DNA of 23,275 nucleotides from Leuconostoc kimchii IMSNU 11154. Lineage in GTDB: Bacteria; Bacillota; Bacilli; Lactobacillales; Lactobacillaceae. A program made the translations under genes and the position numbers. The stretch is taken from positions 1 to 23,275 of the forward strand of contig NC_014132.1 in the NCBI RefSeq assembly GCF_000092505.1. Reading direction: 5' to 3'. The notes under the pieces were generated by a model that saw only the letters and a list, made by a program, of their open reading frames with translations, ran no database searches and had not been told where the DNA came from. How positions within the stretch are numbered: the first letter of the stretch is position 1; every line of letters begins with the position of its first letter. Positions 14,582 through 22,531 of the stretch are shown piece by piece.

Positions 14582-15814
14582 TTATTTATCACGATGATAA
14601 AAATCTTTTGTATTAAAGAAGTCATTTAGAACCGTGTTCTCACCAGTCATTGTTTCATGTAAACGAATACCATCGACATTTATCCGCGCATTACGATAAT
14701 AATCATTTGTTAATTGACCCCATGATGTCTGTGACGCATCAACATTATCGAAAATACTGAAACCGCTACTCTTAAGATAAGTGTACTTTGCATTATCATT
14801 TGTGTAATTTGTAAATGAGCCAATATCTGCTCCAAATGGGAAAATCAATACTGGTGTTTTACCAACAATTGGTTGTACTTCCTTTTGCCAAAGTGCAGTG
14901 TCCTTTTTGATATCATCAACACTGGCCGTAGTCATATTTATATGACCCCAGGAATGCGATGCAAACTGCCAACCTTCCTTTTTCATAGCGTTAGCAACCT
15001 TTGTCGCTTTCTTAGCTTCGCGATGTGTCTTTTTTGTATCACCATATTGACTCTTTGATGAACGATAACCTAGCGCCCCATTATAACCCGTTTCAGCAAT
15101 CACACCCTTTGAGCCACCGTATGAGAAATCTGGATGCTTTTTGATGAAGGTATCAATAATCGGTACCATGTCATAATCACCAATTTTCTTCTGACCATTA
15201 TTGGTATATTGATTTTTAACATCACCTTGCTTATTGACGACTAATTTATCTGCAAACCCAGAATCCTTCATATACTCATAATAGTTAACATCATCCTGCG
15301 ATATAATTAAAGGCTTCTTGCCTTCAGGTAATTTGACTGGTTTGAAAGTCACCTTCCCTTGTTTATCAATCGAAATGATATCTTTAAAGTTAATTAATAC
15401 ATAGCCATTATCATATAACTGATTCAGCATCGGCATAAATTCGTCGATGGTCACCATATAATCTTTGTATCCCTGTGCCTGCTTAGATGAGAAAGCTTTA
15501 CCAGGATCAACAATTAGTGAATGATAAAAAAGATGTGAAATTTTTGTCGGATCATCCCACGTGACCAACTTTGACTGTTGCTTATTAATACTCTTTTTTA
15601 GATGATCAACTGTTGTTCCTTTGTGCCCCGATAACAATGATTTTGCCTCTTTATATTGGTACTGTTGACTTAATGATTTTGCCTGCTTTACTGCCTTAAT
15701 TGTTTGACTATCAGTTTTTGCAGCCATAACATCATCATCAATATTGCCATATAACCCTAAGCCTGCCCCCAAAATCAACCCAATGACAAGAGTAGTTTTC
15801 TTGGTTTTTATCAC
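14582..15814 (-). CDS. Secreted polysaccharide deacetylase family protein
   Basis: Putative extracellular or surface-bound carbohydrate deacetylase of the NodB fold. The start chosen is GTG 15814, five bases after GGGGGAG; a TTG at 15853 in the same frame has no ribosome binding site. The product is 410 residues. Residues 1-32 form a signal peptide (positive KTKK, hydrophobic LVIGLILGAGLGL, likely cleavage after VMAA). Residues 35-85 are Lys/Gln-rich and helical. The NodB-type metal motif is ISQDDV (Asp174, Asp175) and HSWGH (His287, His291); GKTPVLIFPFG follows as in the family. It may modify cell-wall polymers or a polysaccharide. It stands alone on the minus strand. Confidence 0.85.
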   Translation of the reverse strand: MIKTKKTTLVIGLILGAGLGLYGNIDDDVMAAKTDSQTIKAVKQAKSLSQQYQYKEAKSLLSGHKGTTVDHLKKSINKQQSKLVTWDDPTKISHLFYHSLIVDPGKAFSSKQAQGYKDYMVTIDEFMPMLNQLYDNGYVLINFKDIISIDKQGKVTFKPVKLPEGKKPLIISQDDVNYYEYMKDSGFADKLVVNKQGDVKNQYTNNGQKKIGDYDMVPIIDTFIKKHPDFSYGGSKGVIAETGYNGALGYRSSKSQYGDTKKTHREAKKATKVANAMKKEGWQFASHSWGHINMTTASVDDIKKDTALWQKEVQPIVGKTPVLIFPFGADIGSFTNYTNDNAKYTYLKSSGFSIFDNVDASQTSWGQLTNDYYRNARINVDGIRLHETMTGENTVLNDFFNTKDFYHRDK

Positions 15815-15941
15815 AGCTACTCCCCCATAATTTTTATGAATATTAAACGACAAGTTAGTACCATTCTATATCTTATTACCTCAAAAATAAAATTATTCGT
15901 ATTGTTTTATAAATAGTAAAGATATCAAAAATGCGACATAA

Positions 15942-16045
15942 TCAAACAAAAAAGGAGTGATTAAAATTACTCCCCAAAAAAATATTTTTATCAGCCATAA
16001 TTTAAGCTCCTTGTTGTCTTTAAAATGGTATCTAGTCTAATTATA
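15942..16045 (-). promoter_or_regulatory. Leader with promoter, 18-codon frame and hairpin before the deacetylase gene
   Basis: On the minus strand: -35-like CTGACG (16069-16064), 18 bases, TATAAT (16045-16040), then AAGGAG (16012-16007), ATG 15998 and an 18-codon frame MADKNIFLGSNFNHSFFV ending at 15942. The end of this frame overlaps a hairpin (GGAGT/ACTCC, 15973-15954) followed by six T. The deacetylase start lies 130 bases further on. This is the layout of a leader with a terminator that could be read through conditionally. Confidence 0.4.
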
Positions 16046-16092
16046 CTAATAAGCAAAATAATCCGTCAGCAAAACGAAATAAATTGAGTTTA

Positions 16093-16165
16093 ATGCGCAC
16101 TTACACATCACTTTTTCAAAGTGATGAAATTGCTTGAATAATTTATCAGAATGCGCACTTACACC
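16093..16165. repeat. Repeated 15-bp motif AATGCGCACTTACAC with adjacent hairpins
   Basis: Identical copies at 16093-16107 and 16151-16165, 58 bases apart. The first is followed by a perfect hairpin CATCACTTT/AAAGTGATG (16107-16127); the second by a weaker CACTT/GAGTTG-type stem. The motif is not explained by any gene here. Confidence 0.6.
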
Positions 16166-16211
16166 CCACTTCTAAAATGGAGTTGTTTGCGCTCAAAAAT
16201 ATGTATTAGAA

Positions 16212-16281
16212 GTCGCTGTTAGCGACAACTTGAAAAACAACAAAAGTTCTTGTTGCGAGCATACTATGTGTATATACACAT
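16212..16281. repeat. Hairpin and 16-bp palindrome next to an IS end
   Basis: GTCGCT-GTT-AGCGAC (16212-16226) is a perfect hairpin. ATGTGTATATACACAT (16266-16281) is a perfect 16-bp palindrome ending 22 bases before the IS1216-type end. Either could be a protein-binding site; no gene in the 300 bases is apparent. Confidence 0.55.
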
Positions 16282-16303
16282 GAGGTAAAAACATATCAAT
16301 ATT

Positions 16304-16350
16304 GGTTCTGTTGCAAAGTTTTAAATCTACTATCAAATAAGGTAGAATAA
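16304..16350 (+). mobile_element. Truncated end of an IS1216-type (IS6 family) element
   Basis: GGTTCTGTTGCAAAGTTTTA from 16304 and the adjoining AT-rich 25-30 bases match the recalled terminal sequence of IS1216 elements. The orientation points inward to the right, but no transposase follows: cadD begins 120 bases away, so only the end remains. The remnant contains TTTTAA (16319-16324), 18 bases, TAGAAT (16343-16348), a possible promoter that could now drive cadD. Confidence 0.7.
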
Positions 16351-16425
16351 CAGAATGTGTAACAAACTAACATAACTAAATATCTATTATTCCGTTTATG
16401 GAGCAATTTAAAAAGGAGTTTTTTT

Positions 16426-17088
16426 ATGAATTTAATTTTAACCATTCTCTCTGCTTTAGGGTCTTTTATAGTAACCAATATCGATGACATTTTTGTCTTG
16501 ATGTTGCTGTTCTCTCAGGCAAGTTCACAAGCTAAAGCAAGTAATGGACGAACGGTGAAGGGAAATCGTATTTATCCTAAAGATATAGTCATTGGTCAAT
16601 ATCTTGGTTTTGCACTTTTAGTTTTAATCAGTCTTTTAGCTACATTTGGAGTAACACTCATTCCTGATCAATGGGTGGGTTTACTAGGACTAATCCCGAT
16701 CTATTTAGGAGTTAAACTGTTTATAAAGGGTGAAGATGAAGATGAAGGTGCTATTCTTTCTAGTTTAAATAAATTTAATAAGTTCTATTTAAGTGTAGCA
16801 TTTATCACATTTGCCAATGGTGGAGACAATATTGGAATTTATGTTCCATTCTTTTCTACTTTAAATAACAACCAACTGGTCATTACAGTTGTTACTTTCT
16901 TTATAATGGTTGCGGTTTGGTGTTTAATCGGCTATCGTCTAGCAAGATTTAGATATGTTTCTGAAACACTTGAGAAATACGGCCGATGGGTTATTCCAAT
17001 TGTGTTTATAGGATTAGGATTTTATATCATGGCAGAAAATAATATATTTTCTAACCTGTGGTCTGACTTCGTAAATTTAAATTCCTAA
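16426..17088 (+). CDS. cadD: CadD-type cadmium resistance transporter
   Basis: Integral membrane protein of 220 residues in the CadD family, linked to cadmium resistance in Gram-positive bacteria. ATG 16426 follows AAAAGGAG. About six membrane segments are visible. The family motif TNIDDIFVLMLLFSQ is at 17-31 and a second acidic motif NGGDNIGIYVPFF occurs near 128-140, which fits an internal repeat. The usual partner regulator gene (cadC or cadX) was not found on either side. Promoter supply from the neighbouring IS end is plausible. The gene sits between two IS6-family ends. Confidence 0.9.
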   Translation: MNLILTILSALGSFIVTNIDDIFVLMLLFSQASSQAKASNGRTVKGNRIYPKDIVIGQYLGFALLVLISLLATFGVTLIPDQWVGLLGLIPIYLGVKLFIKGEDEDEGAILSSLNKFNKFYLSVAFITFANGGDNIGIYVPFFSTLNNNQLVITVVTFFIMVAVWCLIGYRLARFRYVSETLEKYGRWVIPIVFIGLGFYIMAENNIFSNLWSDFVNLNS

Positions 17089-17222
17089 TTAACCGTAATA
17101 GTTCAAAAATTTTATTGTTATATCCCCTTTCCTTTTAAAGTAATGAGTATAAATCTTTATAGAAAATAAACTTTGAGGTGACGACTTTGTATTGAATCAT
17201 TATTCTCACACTAAGTATTGAT

Positions 17223-18040
17223 TGATCTGGTGCAAACAGTGTGAGAGATGACCATCTAACCAGCTATTGATCCTATGTTGAAGGTTATGCAGCTAACAAT
17301 GCTTCTAATTCGTCCACGACTGAGAACCCGATGAGACTTAACTCTCGTCGGGTTCTTTTGCGTATTGCGTGAACAATTTCCACACCGCTCAACGTTGCAC
17401 TAGCGGTTCGAATGCTTTGAAAGCTTGCTGAGCGGACACGATGACGTTTAATGAATCGGTGGTCCTGTTCAATCAAATTATTTCGATATTTGGAACATTG
17501 GTGGGCTGATTTGCTCAAATAGTCTTGCTTTATCAGGTGCTTCACTGCTTTCAGTGTTGCCCGATATTGATCAGTGACTAATCGATCAGGCCGACCATTG
17601 GTCGTCAAGAGACGCTTCAAAAAGTGATAGGATGCGGTATAATCGCGGTGTTTTCGTAGCTCAAAATCCATGGTCAAACCGTTACTGTCAATAGCGCGAT
17701 ACAAATAGGCCCAACGGCCTTTAACTCGAATATAGGTCTCATCGATTCGCCAACTTTTAGCGTGAGCTGTTTGATGCCGACGCCATAGAGCCTTAAAGAT
17801 GGGGCCATAGTGATGAACCCAACGCATGACCGTGGTGTGATGAACAGTGATACCCCGATCCCGAAGCAATTCAACGATGTCACGATAGCTGAGACTGAAT
17901 CTGAAATAGTAGCCAACGGCTACTAAGATGATGTCCTTTTGAAAGTGGCGTCCCTTAAAGTGATTCATGCGCGCAATCCCTCGTTTCTTGGCACCCAGTA
18001 TACTAAAATCAAGTCAGCGAGGAAAATTTGCACCAGAACC
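17223..18040 (-). mobile_element. IS6-family insertion sequence
   Basis: The end upstream of the transposase gene, 18021-18040, reads GGTTCTGGTGCAAATTTTCC on the minus strand. At the other side, bases 17223-17236 match the first 14 bases of that end at 12 positions (TCTGGTGCAAA is identical), giving an element of about 818 bp, normal for the family. The outermost G of the left end is a T, so the boundary is uncertain. The adjoining 8-base sequences differ (GTATTGAT and AAATAAAC), so there is no target duplication. Confidence 0.8.
17285..17968 (-). CDS. IS6-family transposase
   Basis: Intact 227-residue DDE transposase. The start ATG 17968 follows GAGGG at 17978-17982. Order: an HTH-like N-terminal part (MNHFKGRHFQKDIILVAVGYY... 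SLSYRDIVELLRDRGI), then the catalytic DDE core with Asp in RIDETYIRVKGRW, Asp in RLVTDQYRATL and Glu in NNLIEQDHRF. It is only moderately similar in character to IS1216/ISS1 transposase, so it is a separate IS6 branch. IS6 elements move by replicative transposition and form cointegrates, so it can join plasmids. Confidence 0.95.
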   Translation of the reverse strand: MNHFKGRHFQKDIILVAVGYYFRFSLSYRDIVELLRDRGITVHHTTVMRWVHHYGPIFKALWRRHQTAHAKSWRIDETYIRVKGRWAYLYRAIDSNGLTMDFELRKHRDYTASYHFLKRLLTTNGRPDRLVTDQYRATLKAVKHLIKQDYLSKSAHQCSKYRNNLIEQDHRFIKRHRVRSASFQSIRTASATLSGVEIVHAIRKRTRRELSLIGFSVVDELEALLAA

Positions 18041-18103
18041 AAATAAACAGTTAAACCGTTTATACCTAAAACTTTTTGTATTAAACTATGTGATACACGT
18101 ATA

Positions 18104-18250
18104 TTTGATATTGGAAAATTTTTTCCATTTTCCAATATCAAAGTCTTTATTATATACTTTCCATACTCAATTTTTAAACTATTGGGGCGCTGATGTCAAG
18201 AATAGTTGTACAATGTCATAATCCAATGGTCCTCTTGAAGAGACCATTGG
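18104..18250. repeat. Two hairpins in the gap between the IS and the LacI gene
   Basis: TTTGATATTGGAAAA (18104-18118) and TTTTCCAATATCAAA (18128-18142) form a perfect 15-bp stem. CCAATGGT (18223-18230) pairs with ACCATTGG (18243-18250), with CTCTT/AAGAG inside. Neither is followed by a T-run on the plus strand. The rest of 18041-18519 contains no convincing gene. Confidence 0.55.
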
Positions 18251-18494
18251 AAAGATAAAAAAACTCAAACGTATCGGTTATGGATTTAGAAATCTTTTAT
18301 GCATTTACACAAGATATTTTACGCTCTCTCAATACTTCCTACTAGCAATGTAATCTCTCCTTCAATTTTTAGGTAATCGTTTTCAATATATTACACGATA
18401 CTATTTTCTGTTTTTTTACGTCAAATTAAATTTATCAAAATAAATTACTAAATTATTGTCATAAGTTGAAGAAATTTGTTTCAAGACAGCATGA

Positions 18495-18500
18495 TATAAT
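18495..18500 (+). promoter_or_regulatory. Possible -10 element of the LacI gene
   Basis: TATAAT at 18495-18500, 32 bases before the start chosen for the regulator. No convincing -35 was found. A cre-like sequence with one mismatch (AGGTAATCGTTTTCA, 18371-18385) lies further upstream. Confidence 0.4.
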
Positions 18501-18531
18501 TAAATTAGTTATATAACCAATGGGTGAAATA

Positions 18532-19509
18532 ATGAAAGCAAAAATAGATGATGTAGCGAAATTAGCAGGAGTTTCCAAAACTACCGTTTCAAGGGTGATG
18601 AATAAACGGGGTTATTTGAGTGAGAAAACAATTAAAAAAGTTCATGATGCGATGGATGAATTAAATTACCAACCTAATGTTGTGGCAAGACAGTTATTTA
18701 AGCAGGAAACAAAATTGGTAGGGTTGATTTTTCCAACAGTCAATAATCCCTTTTTTGGACAATTGGTTGCCACTATTGAAAAAAAGCTTTTTAGTAAAGG
18801 ATTTAAAGTTTTACTTGGTGACTCTATGAATGATCCTGAAAAAGAAAGGTTATATTTGAGAGAGCTAATGGCACATCAAGTCGATGGGTTGATTGTTGGA
18901 GCCCATAATCAAGGTATCAAGGAGTATCAAAATGCTAATTTACCCATTATTGCAATTGATAGAATTATGAATAATGATATTCCCGTAGTATCATCCGATA
19001 ATTATCAGGGCGGTAAAATGGCTACAGAATTACTGATAAAAAATGGTGCTAAGGTGATTATCCACACAAATGGACCAAAAACTTTACAAACTCCAGCTCA
19101 AAAAAGATATCAAGCATATGAAGATACTATGATTCAATATGGCTTAAAACCAATAACTTATACAGTCGACTTCAACGTTAGTTATGAGCAAAAAGCTAAA
19201 TTTCTAAAGAATATTTTTAAAGAACATCCAGATGTTGACGGTATGTTTATTTCTAATGATGTGGATGCTGCTCAAGCCATTGATATTGCTGGTGATTTGG
19301 GCTACAAAGTACCTGAAGACTTGAAAATAGTGGGCTATGATGGAGCAGAAACTACAAGAATTTTATTACCGAATTTAACGACAATTATTCAACCCATTGA
19401 TCGAATGGCAGAAACAGCTGTAAATATGCTAGTAGCAAGGATTTCTAATAATGATGCTGGGGAAAATAAGGTTCTTCCAGTTAAGGTTTGGAGAGGAAAG
19501 ACAGTATAA
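18532..19509 (+). CDS. LacI-family repressor of a sucrose-type operon
   Basis: A 325-residue LacI/GalR regulator. Residues 4-24 form the helix-turn-helix (IDDVAKLAGVSKTTVSRVMN), followed by the hinge helix region LNYQPNVVARQL, then a periplasmic-binding-type effector domain (about 62-320). ATG 18532 follows GGGTGA; an ATG at 18520 is also in frame and would add MGEI, but has no ribosome binding site. The downstream promoter carries two AACCGGTT palindromes, the likely operators of this protein. The effector is probably sucrose or a related sugar, inferred from the neighbouring genes; it resembles ScrR or CscR in arrangement. Confidence 0.88.
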   Translation: MKAKIDDVAKLAGVSKTTVSRVMNKRGYLSEKTIKKVHDAMDELNYQPNVVARQLFKQETKLVGLIFPTVNNPFFGQLVATIEKKLFSKGFKVLLGDSMNDPEKERLYLRELMAHQVDGLIVGAHNQGIKEYQNANLPIIAIDRIMNNDIPVVSSDNYQGGKMATELLIKNGAKVIIHTNGPKTLQTPAQKRYQAYEDTMIQYGLKPITYTVDFNVSYEQKAKFLKNIFKEHPDVDGMFISNDVDAAQAIDIAGDLGYKVPEDLKIVGYDGAETTRILLPNLTTIIQPIDRMAETAVNMLVARISNNDAGENKVLPVKVWRGKTV

Positions 19510-19518
19510 ATTTTGGAT

Positions 19519-19526
19519 AACCGGTT
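19519..19526 (+). promoter_or_regulatory. LacI-type operator A
   Basis: AACCGGTT palindrome overlapping the -35 hexamer of the permease promoter. A second copy is centred 74 bases downstream. Confidence 0.65.
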
Positions 19527-19553
19527 GACATAAAATATGAAAGCGCTTACAAT
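19525..19553 (+). promoter_or_regulatory. Sucrose operon promoter with cre site
   Basis: TTGACA (19525-19530), 17 bases, TACAAT (19548-19553): a near-consensus promoter. TGAAAGCGCTTACA (19538-19551) fits the cre consensus for CcpA and overlaps the -10, so carbon catabolite repression by blocking the polymerase is expected. Confidence 0.88.
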
Positions 19554-19592
19554 AAACTTTGTTAAGTGCTTATTTTTTAATAATTAAATGTC

Positions 19593-19600
19593 AACCGGTT
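19593..19600 (+). promoter_or_regulatory. LacI-type operator B
   Basis: AACCGGTT inside GTCAACCGGTTAAC (19590-19603), ten bases before the permease ribosome binding site. Its centre is 74 bases from operator A, close to seven DNA turns. Confidence 0.65.
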
Positions 19601-19625
19601 AACACAAAATAAGGAGTAATCAATA

Positions 19626-20858
19626 ATGCGTAAAAATACTTATGTTAGACTTAGTGCCTTTTTCTTCTTTTTCTTTGTCAGTTGGTCAGCTTGTTATTCA
19701 TTGTTTGCAATTTGGTTAGGTCAAGAAATTCATTTAAATGGTGAAGCAACAGGGCTTATTTTTGGAATTAACGCAGCTTTCACTTTGTTAATGCAACCTT
19801 TGTATGGATATGTTTCGGATAAGTTAGGTACTCGTAAAGATTTACTAGTTTATTTAAGCGGTATTTTGATTTTCACAGGTCCATTTTTCATTTATGTATA
19901 TGGACCATTATTAAAATTTAATGTAGTTATAGGAGCAATAGTAGGTGGAATTTTTCTAGGGGTTGGATATTTGGCCTCTGTTGGTGCGGTTGAATCTTAT
20001 ATTGAAAAAATCAGTCGTAAATATGATTTTGAATATGGACGTGCTCGGATGTGGGGTTCATTAGGTTGGGCCGTAACAACATTTTTTGCGGGACAATTAT
20101 TTATCATAAATCCTAGTTATAATTTCTGGATCGCATCAATTGCGGCAATTGTGATGTTCCTAATTATTTTGACTACTAAGGTTGAAGTTACTGATGTTGA
20201 AGCTAAGAATGCTGATTCAGTTACCGTTAAAGATGTTTTCAATTTATTTAAGTTAAAGGATTTTTGGTTCTTTGTTATCTTTGTTTTAGGTGTTACATGT
20301 GTTTATGGGGTTTATGATCAACAATTTCCACGTTATTTTGCAGAACAATTTGCAACAGTAAAATTAGGTGATCAAATGTTTGGTTATTTAAATTCATTCC
20401 AAGTTTTTCTTGAAGCTGGAATGATGTTTTTAGCACCAAAGATTGTTAATAAAATTGGTGCTCGTAATTCACTTTTGCTAGCAGGATTTCTGATGGCATT
20501 TCGAATTACGGGGTCAGGCTTGGTTGATGGACCAATTTTAATTTCAATGATGAAACTAATTCACTCATTTGAATTACCAATTCTGTTAGTTTCTGTATTT
20601 AAATACTTAGATGCCAATTTTGAAGCTAGATTATCCTCTATTCTATATTTGGTTGGTTTTCAGTTTTTTGGTCAGATCGGAACGATTGGGTTATCTTCAC
20701 TTGTAGGTAAAATGTATGATTCACTCGGATTTAAAATAACTTATTTATATCTTGGTATTTTTGTTTTTGTCTTTGCAGTAATAGCAGTGTTTACTCTGAA
20801 AAAGGGTAATTCACAAATAACTAAAACAAATTCAATTGATGCTCATGTTCAAAGTTAA
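19626..20858 (+). CDS. LacY/CscB-type sugar:proton symporter (MFS)
   Basis: Oligosaccharide:H+ symporter of 410 residues, twelve hydrophobic segments, cytoplasmic membrane. The LacY-family signature is visible: motif A GYVSDKLGTRKD near residue 60-72, VESYIEKISRKYDFEYGRARMWGSLGWA (Glu in VESYIEK and Arg in GRARMWGS match LacY Glu126 and Arg144). The MWGSLGWA form is like that of the sucrose permease CscB rather than LacY. AAGGAG precedes ATG 19626. The GH32 gene follows with overlapping ribosome binding site. Likely substrate is sucrose, possibly also short fructo-oligosaccharides. Uptake is without phosphorylation, so the product enters as free sugar. Confidence 0.88.
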   Translation: MRKNTYVRLSAFFFFFFVSWSACYSLFAIWLGQEIHLNGEATGLIFGINAAFTLLMQPLYGYVSDKLGTRKDLLVYLSGILIFTGPFFIYVYGPLLKFNVVIGAIVGGIFLGVGYLASVGAVESYIEKISRKYDFEYGRARMWGSLGWAVTTFFAGQLFIINPSYNFWIASIAAIVMFLIILTTKVEVTDVEAKNADSVTVKDVFNLFKLKDFWFFVIFVLGVTCVYGVYDQQFPRYFAEQFATVKLGDQMFGYLNSFQVFLEAGMMFLAPKIVNKIGARNSLLLAGFLMAFRITGSGLVDGPILISMMKLIHSFELPILLVSVFKYLDANFEARLSSILYLVGFQFFGQIGTIGLSSLVGKMYDSLGFKITYLYLGIFVFVFAVIAVFTLKKGNSQITKTNSIDAHVQS

Positions 20859-20868
20859 GGAGAAATTT

Positions 20869-22296
20869 ATGCAAGAAGTAGAAAGTAAAAAGATAAAATT
20901 AAATAATACACGTTATAGATTGGGATACCATATAATGGCACCATCTGGATGGATTAATGATCCAAATGGTTTTTGTTATTTTCAAGGATATTATCATATT
21001 TTTTACCAGCATTATCCTAATGATTCTAAATGGGGACCAATGCATTGGGGACACGCTAGAAGTAAGGATTTAGTACATTGGGAGAGTTTGCCAATAGCAC
21101 TTACTCCTGGAGATAAAGAAGATGAAGATGGCTGTTTCTCAGGAAGTGCAGTTGTCTATAATGGCAAGATGTATTTGATTTATACAGGCCATCATTATTA
21201 TGGAGATGGTGATTCGGATCATTTTTGGCAAAATCAGAATTTGGCAATTAGTGAAGATGGGATCCATTTTGAAAAATATGAAAATAATCCGATTATATCT
21301 CAAGCGCCTGAAGATAATACTCAACATTTTCGTGATCCTAAAGTCTGGTATAACAATGGAAAATGGTATTTGATATTAGGAAGCCAAAATAAGCAAGAAA
21401 TGGGTCGAGTATTACTTTATAAATCGGACAATTTAATTGATTGGATTTTAGTAGGTCCAGTTGCAGAATCAAAAGATACAAAAAAAGAAGGTTATATGTG
21501 GGAATGTCCAGATTTCTTTAGATTAGGAGATAATGACTTTCTTCTAATGTCTCCACAAGGAATAGAGGCTGATAAAGGACGTTTTAAGAATCTTCATGAA
21601 ACAGGTTATTTGGTAGGTAATTATCGTTATAACGATAATAATTTTGAACGTGGAGATTTTAATGAACTAGATAATGGACATGATTTTTATGCAACACAGA
21701 CTACCTTAACCCCAGATGGTCGAAGAATCGTTATTGGTTGGATGGATATGTGGGAAAGTCCAATGCCAGAAAGTGCCGATGGTTGGGCTGGAGCATTAAC
21801 TATTCCACGAGAATTGATTTATCAAGATGGAATTCTAAAAATGAAACCAATTAAGGAATTAGAAAAATTAAGAACCAGAGAACTATTGAATAAGAATTAC
21901 CTGGTTAAAGGTAATCAGAATATAGTTTCTAATTCTAGAAACTATGAGGCTAAATTAAATCTTAATGTTGGAGATAATGATGAGGCCGGTTTTGAACTAA
22001 GAAATGAAGAAAACAATTTAATTTTAAGAGTTGTATATGATAAGAGAAATAATAGAATTGTTTTAAATCGTTCGGGAGATGATCCTGAACGCGAAGCAAT
22101 TTTGTCAAAAAGTGAACAGTTAAAATTCCATTTATACGTTGATACCAGTTCAATTGAAATATTCGTTAATAACGGGGAAAGAACCTTCACAGAAAGATTT
22201 TATAGTGACGGAGCCAAGTTAAACGTTATTTCTGAGAATGATATGAAAGTTCAGGCGTCAGTTTATCAGTTAGATAAGAATGCAGTGAAGTTTTAA
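20869..22296 (+). CDS. GH32 sucrose hydrolase (invertase / sucrose-6-phosphate hydrolase family)
   Basis: Intracellular beta-fructosidase of 475 residues. The start chosen is ATG 20869, six bases after AAGGAG; the ATG at 20836 in the same frame is inside the permease gene. Catalytic residues: nucleophile Asp31 in WINDPNG, transition-state Asp156 in FRDP, and acid/base Glu212 in the motif EC (Glu212-Cys213). Residues 28-330 form the five-bladed propeller, and about 340-475 the C-terminal beta-sandwich. No signal peptide. Because the permease is not a phosphotransferase, the substrate is probably free sucrose, and the enzyme is better described as an invertase of the CscA type. Confidence 0.92.
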   Translation: MQEVESKKIKLNNTRYRLGYHIMAPSGWINDPNGFCYFQGYYHIFYQHYPNDSKWGPMHWGHARSKDLVHWESLPIALTPGDKEDEDGCFSGSAVVYNGKMYLIYTGHHYYGDGDSDHFWQNQNLAISEDGIHFEKYENNPIISQAPEDNTQHFRDPKVWYNNGKWYLILGSQNKQEMGRVLLYKSDNLIDWILVGPVAESKDTKKEGYMWECPDFFRLGDNDFLLMSPQGIEADKGRFKNLHETGYLVGNYRYNDNNFERGDFNELDNGHDFYATQTTLTPDGRRIVIGWMDMWESPMPESADGWAGALTIPRELIYQDGILKMKPIKELEKLRTRELLNKNYLVKGNQNIVSNSRNYEAKLNLNVGDNDEAGFELRNEENNLILRVVYDKRNNRIVLNRSGDDPEREAILSKSEQLKFHLYVDTSSIEIFVNNGERTFTERFYSDGAKLNVISENDMKVQASVYQLDKNAVKF

Positions 22297-22301
22297 GAAT
22301 C

Positions 22302-22336
22302 AAAAAGGTTAAACCAATCGAGGTTTAACCTTTTTT
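22302..22336 (+). terminator. Terminator of the sucrose operon
   Basis: AAAAAGGTTAAACC (22302-22315) pairs with GGTTTAACCTTTTT (22322-22335), six-base loop, T-run. It lies six bases after the hydrolase stop. Confidence 0.92.
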
Positions 22337-22531
22337 AGTAGATAGTATGTGTAGAATCATCTTTGAAGTTATCGAAAGCTTTAATAGTTGCTCTTATACT
22401 AAAAAAATGGACTATTTTTATTCAGTCCGTAAAATGAAAGTATATGATTAATTAATATCATTTCCTAGTTTTAGATAATTGAATCCTCTCCTATTTCTTA
22501 TTAAACTTGTTTTAGGAAAAAGGGGGCTACA

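Noticed and set aside
14873..15058. 61-residue plus-strand frame within the deacetylase gene
   Set aside because: Antisense shadow of the deacetylase coding sequence, without a ribosome binding site or family features.
15850..15990. Hydrophobic minus-strand frame containing LITPFLFDYVAFLISLLF
   Set aside because: It looks membrane-like, but no start codon with a ribosome binding site is available in that frame, and it overlaps the leader hairpin.
18223..18250. Terminator at CCAATGGT/ACCATTGG
   Set aside because: No T-run follows on the plus strand or on the minus strand, so it is listed only as a hairpin.
18371..18385. Second cre site upstream of the LacI gene
   Set aside because: It fits the consensus with one mismatch but lies about 110 bases before the likely promoter, so it is mentioned only as cre-like.
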